Assembly (NCBI GenBank): GCA_015680685.1
Contig: MNCI01002242.1
Location: 346,822 to 381,674, forward strand
DNA from: Gnetum montanum
Taxonomy: Eukaryota > Streptophyta > Gnetopsida > Gnetales > Gnetaceae
Reading direction: 5' to 3'
Length of the DNA: 34,853 nt
Program-made: the position numbers and the translations under genes
The notes under the pieces: model-generated
Database searches by the model: none
What the model was told of the DNA's origin: nothing
What the model saw: only the letters and a program-made list of their open reading frames with translations
Part shown: positions 31,261 through 34,853 of the stretch, piece after piece
How positions within the stretch are numbered: the first letter of the stretch is position 1
Layout: each line of letters opens with the position of its first letter

Positions 31261-32553
31261 GCATTATCTGATCACTTTCCTAACAAAACCCTCTTTGTGG
31301 GTGTAGTGAATAACCAACCCATGGGAACAAATTGGTATAGTAGCATTCTAACTTATCTCCTTTCCCAACAAACACCATAGGGGTTGGACTTTAAGAAGAA
31401 GTAACAGTTTCTTCATAAAACCAAGTACTTCATGGAAATCAAGGGACAACTCTATAAAGTCTATCCTGATAGCTTGGTTCGATGGTGTGTGCCTGATGAG
31501 GATCAATTAAGAGTTCTCCAAGATGCTCATGAGGGTCCCTGTGGGGGCCACTATGTAGGGAGATGAATGGCCATTAAGATCTTGCTTGCAGGATATTACT
31601 GGCCAACACTATTTTGGGATGCCCATCAATTTGTCCAATCCTGTGAGTGCTATCAACGTGATGGTGGAATGACTACTAGAATGGAGGGTCCGCAACAATG
31701 GATTCAACCTTTGGAACCCTTTGACATTTGGGGAATAGATTTTATGGGGCCCATTACATCGATGTCCAATGGCAAAGCTTATATCATTGTTACTATTGAC
31801 TATTTAACCAAATGGGCTGAAGTAGCTGTTGTAACAAACTGCACATCATCTATGGCTGCACAATTTGTACAACAACAAATTGTAAACAGGTTTGGTGTGC
31901 CGTGTGCACTCATCTCTGATAATGGAACACATTTTACGGGTGCAACCTTTTGCAAGTTGATGCAACGCTTAGAGGTTGAACATAAATTGACCACACCTTA
32001 TCACCCCCAAGCTAATGGCTAGGCCGAGGTCACTAATCGAGAGATTACAAGAATATTACCAAGAACAATTAGCAAATTTAGGCGAGATTGGAGCACGAAA
32101 CTAAACGACACACACTGGGCGTACCGCTCCACTTGGAAACTCCCCACAGGCTGCTCTCCCTATGAGCTAGTATACAGAAAACTTCCAAAGCTCCCAATAC
32201 AAACTAAGCTCCGTACACTATCCATGGCATGTGACCTCCACCTTGACCTTGACCTAGCACAAAAACAAAGATTGGCAGCTCTAAACATGCTATATGAGAA
32301 TAGATTGGTTGCTCTATCGTCAAATGAGTTGCATAAGGCACATAATAAACAACGCCATGACTTAAGAATTCGAAGGGTTAAGTACCATCCAGGAGACAAG
32401 GTCCGTTATTGGAACCCCACGCATGTACCACAATGTACAAAATTTCAAACATTGTGGGAAGGATCCTACATTATTCATACGACCTTTCTCTTGGAAGCCA
32501 TGACAATATACAAGCCTAAAAGCCCTGAAAATAGATTACTGGTCAATGTGTAA
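31261..32553 (+). pseudogene. Athila-2 integrase
   Basis: Inserts the cDNA into the genome. The zinc-binding region has the His pair (AHEGPCGGH) and then CECYQR, where the second Cys of the CX2C pair is Tyr. The DDE core is complete: D in WGIDFMGP (31738), D in LISDNGTHF (31918), E in AEVTNREI (32026), with 35 residues between the last two. The C-terminal part reads KYHPGDKVRYWNP, as in Gypsy elements, to a TAA at 32551. Stops at 31378, 31402, 31564 and 32020 are Gln, Trp or Arg replacements. No frameshift. No extra chromodomain was seen. Confidence 0.86.
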
Positions 32554-32654
32554 CAAACCAAACCCTTCCATGAACCAAGAATAGCCAATGCAAATTACAC
32601 CTCTGATAACAGACAACCATGCTACTTATTTCGAATCTCTCCCTTTCAATTCAG

Positions 32655-32668
32655 TCATGGGGGAGATA
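32655..32668 (+). promoter_or_regulatory. Internal polypurine-like motif (first of three)
   Basis: TCATGGGGGAGATA, about 100 bp after the integrase stop, identical to 3433-3446. Confidence 0.45.
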
Positions 32669-33989
32669 GCCACCTATGCTAATCAATTGAGGCCCTCGGT
32701 TTCTTTTTAAGTTTTTGTTTTGCACTTTTTTGTTTTACAAATTTCTTTAACTTTTCTTGTTTTTTTTTTACAACATTGTTCATACTCTTTCTTTTATTTG
32801 TGTGTATGTGTGTGTCTTATCTATTTTGTAAAGTTTGTCACCTAATAAGTGCTCAAATGATGGTATGAACTATTTTCTACCAGTTGCTAATGTTTGGCTT
32901 TTCCCTTTAAGATTATGATGTTGATACTAACGTATGGTTCTTTTGATATGACAGGCAATGAGTCCATTTCATCCATACATCCACAAATTTCTATGGTCTC
33001 TCTTGGCTTGGAACTATACAGGCCCTTTCTCAATAATAAGAACTATAACAAATCGGTGACTGGGCATTTCTCAAACTAAGGAAGGACTCAAGGATTGAAA
33101 AGGGTGTAGCTTCAAAGGAACTTGATGCATTTGTGTTGCCCATTCTCTTGGGTGCTTGGATGTTTTCTTCTTGAGTTTTCCTTTCCATTCGGACATTGCT
33201 CCATTATCAGGAGGTTGATTTAATAAAAATAATAAGTCTTTTCATGGTGTGGTTCTCACACAAAAACACAAAAAAAAAGTGAGAATTCAATGCACACCCC
33301 TTAGACAAAATAATCCCTTAGGCTACAAGCACTAGTTATGGAACTCAAAATAAAAATGTTCCCTCTAACTAAGGCCCTTCCTCGCTTCCTATCTCATCTT
33401 TCACTTCGTCGGAATATTGGTGACTCTTTGGTGGATACATTCTTGTTACTTCAAGAGGATGGGTCGGTCGAATGTATTAATGCGAAGTCACTGGATGTGG
33501 TTTGTTGAGGCCGAATTTGGAATGGGATCTGCTAAGTCACATTAACCATGAAATACACAAGGGTTTGTACGTCACCTTGTTCTTGAGATTCCATTCCATT
33601 CTCTTCTGTCCATCCTTCTCTCCATTGTTCACCTCATTGCCGGTTGTATCAATAGTCCATATTTTGGATGATGCATCATTTTCTTGTTGGTAAATTCTTG
33701 TGGTTAAGACTTTAACTCTTGTTCAAATGACATTCCTAGAGCCTACAGACTCTTTAAATGTGGTTTTGTCAAGGCATTAAGGGCATGAGCCTACTTTGGG
33801 GAGGACCCACTGGCATTCCTCTTTGGTACACCCGTTAATTTCTTTCCCTTAAACATTTTTGCAATCAACTCTATTTTGTTCATTTCCATCTTGACATCCA
33901 TTTCATTGACGTTATAGTTGTCTCTTTTTCTTCATCTTTCTTATTCCTTTTCTTTCTCCATTCTATCGCTACCGGAGGTTCGCTCTTAG

Positions 33990-33999
33990 TCATGGGGGT
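33990..33999 (+). promoter_or_regulatory. Internal polypurine-like motif (second of three)
   Basis: TCATGGGGGT after GGTTCGC, mirrored by 4854-4864 in Athila-1. Confidence 0.4.
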
Positions 34000-34536
34000 C
34001 CTGACCCAAATTTTTTTGATTTTCTCCTAGCCCCTGCACCTTTGGTAGTCACCATTATTATATCTCTAGAATCCGCATCAGCCATACCACAACCCAGCCT
34101 ATGGACCTTTTACCAAAGTAAGGTATCAACCGTATTGTGATTCATTTACCCTTGCTAATATAAAGACTGTGTTGTGTGTGTAGATGGCAATCATACAACA
34201 ATGGATTGGATCTAGAGGGAACACATGGAATGGATCGGTGCTGAAGCAGCTATGCAAGGAACGAGATGGATGGCGCCCTTACAAATAGACAACAAAAGGT
34301 GCAATCTTGGCATTGGCAGTAGTAGACTTCTTCTCTCTTCTCTCTCAACTACCAAATAAGGCCTGATGTCAAATGTATAAAGTGTTCACTCTTGTTGTCG
34401 TGAACACCAGTTTTGTCATGTTCTGTAATGATGATCCATTCACATGTCATCCCATTCACCATTAGTTCCATTCAAGTCAATAATCCCATACCTTCCCAAT
34501 ATTTTGTAAGGAACTCAAGGACGAGTTTTTGTTCAA

Positions 34537-34547
34537 TCATGGGGGTA
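34537..34547 (+). promoter_or_regulatory. Polypurine tract of Athila-2
   Basis: TCATGGGGGTA ends exactly one base before the LTR start TGATGGGAC. Same place as 5438-5448. Confidence 0.8.
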
Positions 34548-34718
34548 TGATGGGACGCGATATCGCATGGGCCGCAATATCGTGTTGGTCACAATATTGC
34601 ATCCCCTGCGATATCGCATACACGATATCGTAGCGCACCGCCAAATCTATAAATAAGAGGCAACTCTCCCTTGTTTCTCCATCTAGATCTAGACTGTAGC
34701 CAAACTCTTGCAGTTTTT
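34548..34718 (+). mobile_element. Athila-2 3' LTR, first 171 bp
   Basis: It matches the start of the 5' LTR and of the Athila-1 LTR, with three GATATC cores and TATAAATA at 34648-34655. It stops at CTTGCAGTTTTT before N; the remaining roughly 640 bp of LTR is not present in this orientation. Confidence 0.88.
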
Positions 34719-34719
34719 N
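34719..34719. other. Single unknown base (assembly gap)
   Basis: The only N in the window. Sequence orientation of the LTR flips across it. Confidence 0.95.
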
Positions 34720-34853
34720 AAATTACTCTAACTCTAGAATCGAAAAACTGCAAGAGTTTGGCTACAGTCTAGATCTAGATGGAGAAACAAGGGAGAGTTG
34801 CCTCTTATTTATAGATTTGGCGGTGCGCTACGATATCGTGTATGCGATATCGC
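34720..34853 (-). mobile_element. Inverted copy of the Athila LTR start
   Basis: 34743-34853 is the exact reverse complement of 34608-34718 (111 bp, no mismatch). 34720-34742 is the reverse complement of the next LTR bases (AGAGTTAGAGTAATTT, equal to 25754-25769). So the minus strand holds an LTR copy that extends further than the plus copy. It continues past the window. Confidence 0.85.

Larger units (their letters stand above)
32554..34536 (+). other. Athila-2 long 3' untranslated region
   Basis: About 2 kb aligning with 3400-5437 of Athila-1, with no shared ORF. It has T-rich repeats (about 32704-32775), a short TG repeat (about 32800-32815) and two internal TCATGGGGG motifs (32655, 33990). 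Confidence 0.75.
25574..34718 (+). mobile_element. Athila-2: Ty3/Gypsy element, 3' LTR interrupted by gap
   Basis: 5' LTR (25574-26383), tRNA-Asp-type primer site, gag, a protease lacking its DSG triad, RT, RNase H, integrase, a 2-kb untranslated region, polypurine tract, and the first 171 bp of the 3' LTR before an N at 34719. Domain order (RT-RH-IN) is Gypsy; gag and RT style match Athila. It sits in the internal region of the outer Copia. Five bases before it (25569-25573) are AATAG, but the right flank is not available. Stops in every coding block make it non-autonomous. Confidence 0.88.

Noticed and set aside
29242-32553. Stop-codon readthrough as a coding strategy in pol
   Set aside because: Fourteen stops of all three types at places where Trp, Gln or Arg is expected fit decay better than programmed readthrough.

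Overview
This window looks like intergenic DNA from a large, repeat-rich plant nuclear genome. Every recognisable protein fragment is a plant retrotransposon protein: Ty3/Gypsy of the Athila type, Ty1/Copia of the Sirevirus type, and a plant L1-type LINE. The unique DNA between them is AT-rich, and no intact host gene, rRNA or functional tRNA was recognised. A gymnosperm or similar large genome is plausible, because the insertions are old, nested and heavily mutated, but the sequence alone does not prove it.

Layout. 1-246 is the 3' end of a long LTR (family B) inserted in the gag of a Gypsy element. 247-6282 is the rest of that element (Athila-1): decayed gag, a protease with its active site, a deletion of almost all of RT/RNase H/integrase, a long 3' untranslated region and the 3' LTR. 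6283-9653 is AT-rich DNA with a short tandem repeat, a tRNA-like relic, a C-rich block and a G17 run. About 9671-11475 is a 5'-truncated LINE on the minus strand. 11476-15130 is AT-rich DNA with no recognised feature.

15131-25573 is a nest. The host is the 3' LTR plus some internal DNA of a minus-strand Copia element. It was hit by a plus-strand Copia element of the same family (15513-21057, 5-bp duplication TCTTC) and by a solo LTR of family B (21191-24049, 5-bp duplication GTTAT). Removing both insertions gives a 1090-bp LTR, close to the 1093 and 1104 bp of the inner element's LTRs. The inner Copia carries gag but no recognisable pol. In place of pol it has an array of AGATGTCT/AGACATCT motifs and a decayed second ORF.

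25574 to the window end is a second Athila-type element (Athila-2), inserted in the Copia internal region: 5' LTR, tRNA-Asp-type primer site, gag with an Arg/Ser-rich segment, protease lacking its catalytic aspartate, then RT, RNase H and integrase in one open frame broken by 14 stop codons but no frameshift. The two Athila copies have lost different parts: copy 1 keeps the protease active site, copy 2 keeps RT to integrase. Its 3' LTR runs into a single N at 34719, after which the sequence is the perfect reverse complement of the LTR. This is most likely an assembly or read artefact.

Nothing here appears able to transpose alone. The most interesting points are the transition-type stop pattern in Athila-2, the array-like palindromes in the U3 regions of both families, the three TCATGGGG-core polypurine motifs shared by both Athila copies, the Copia element with gag plus an extra ORF, and the terminal inverted repeat.
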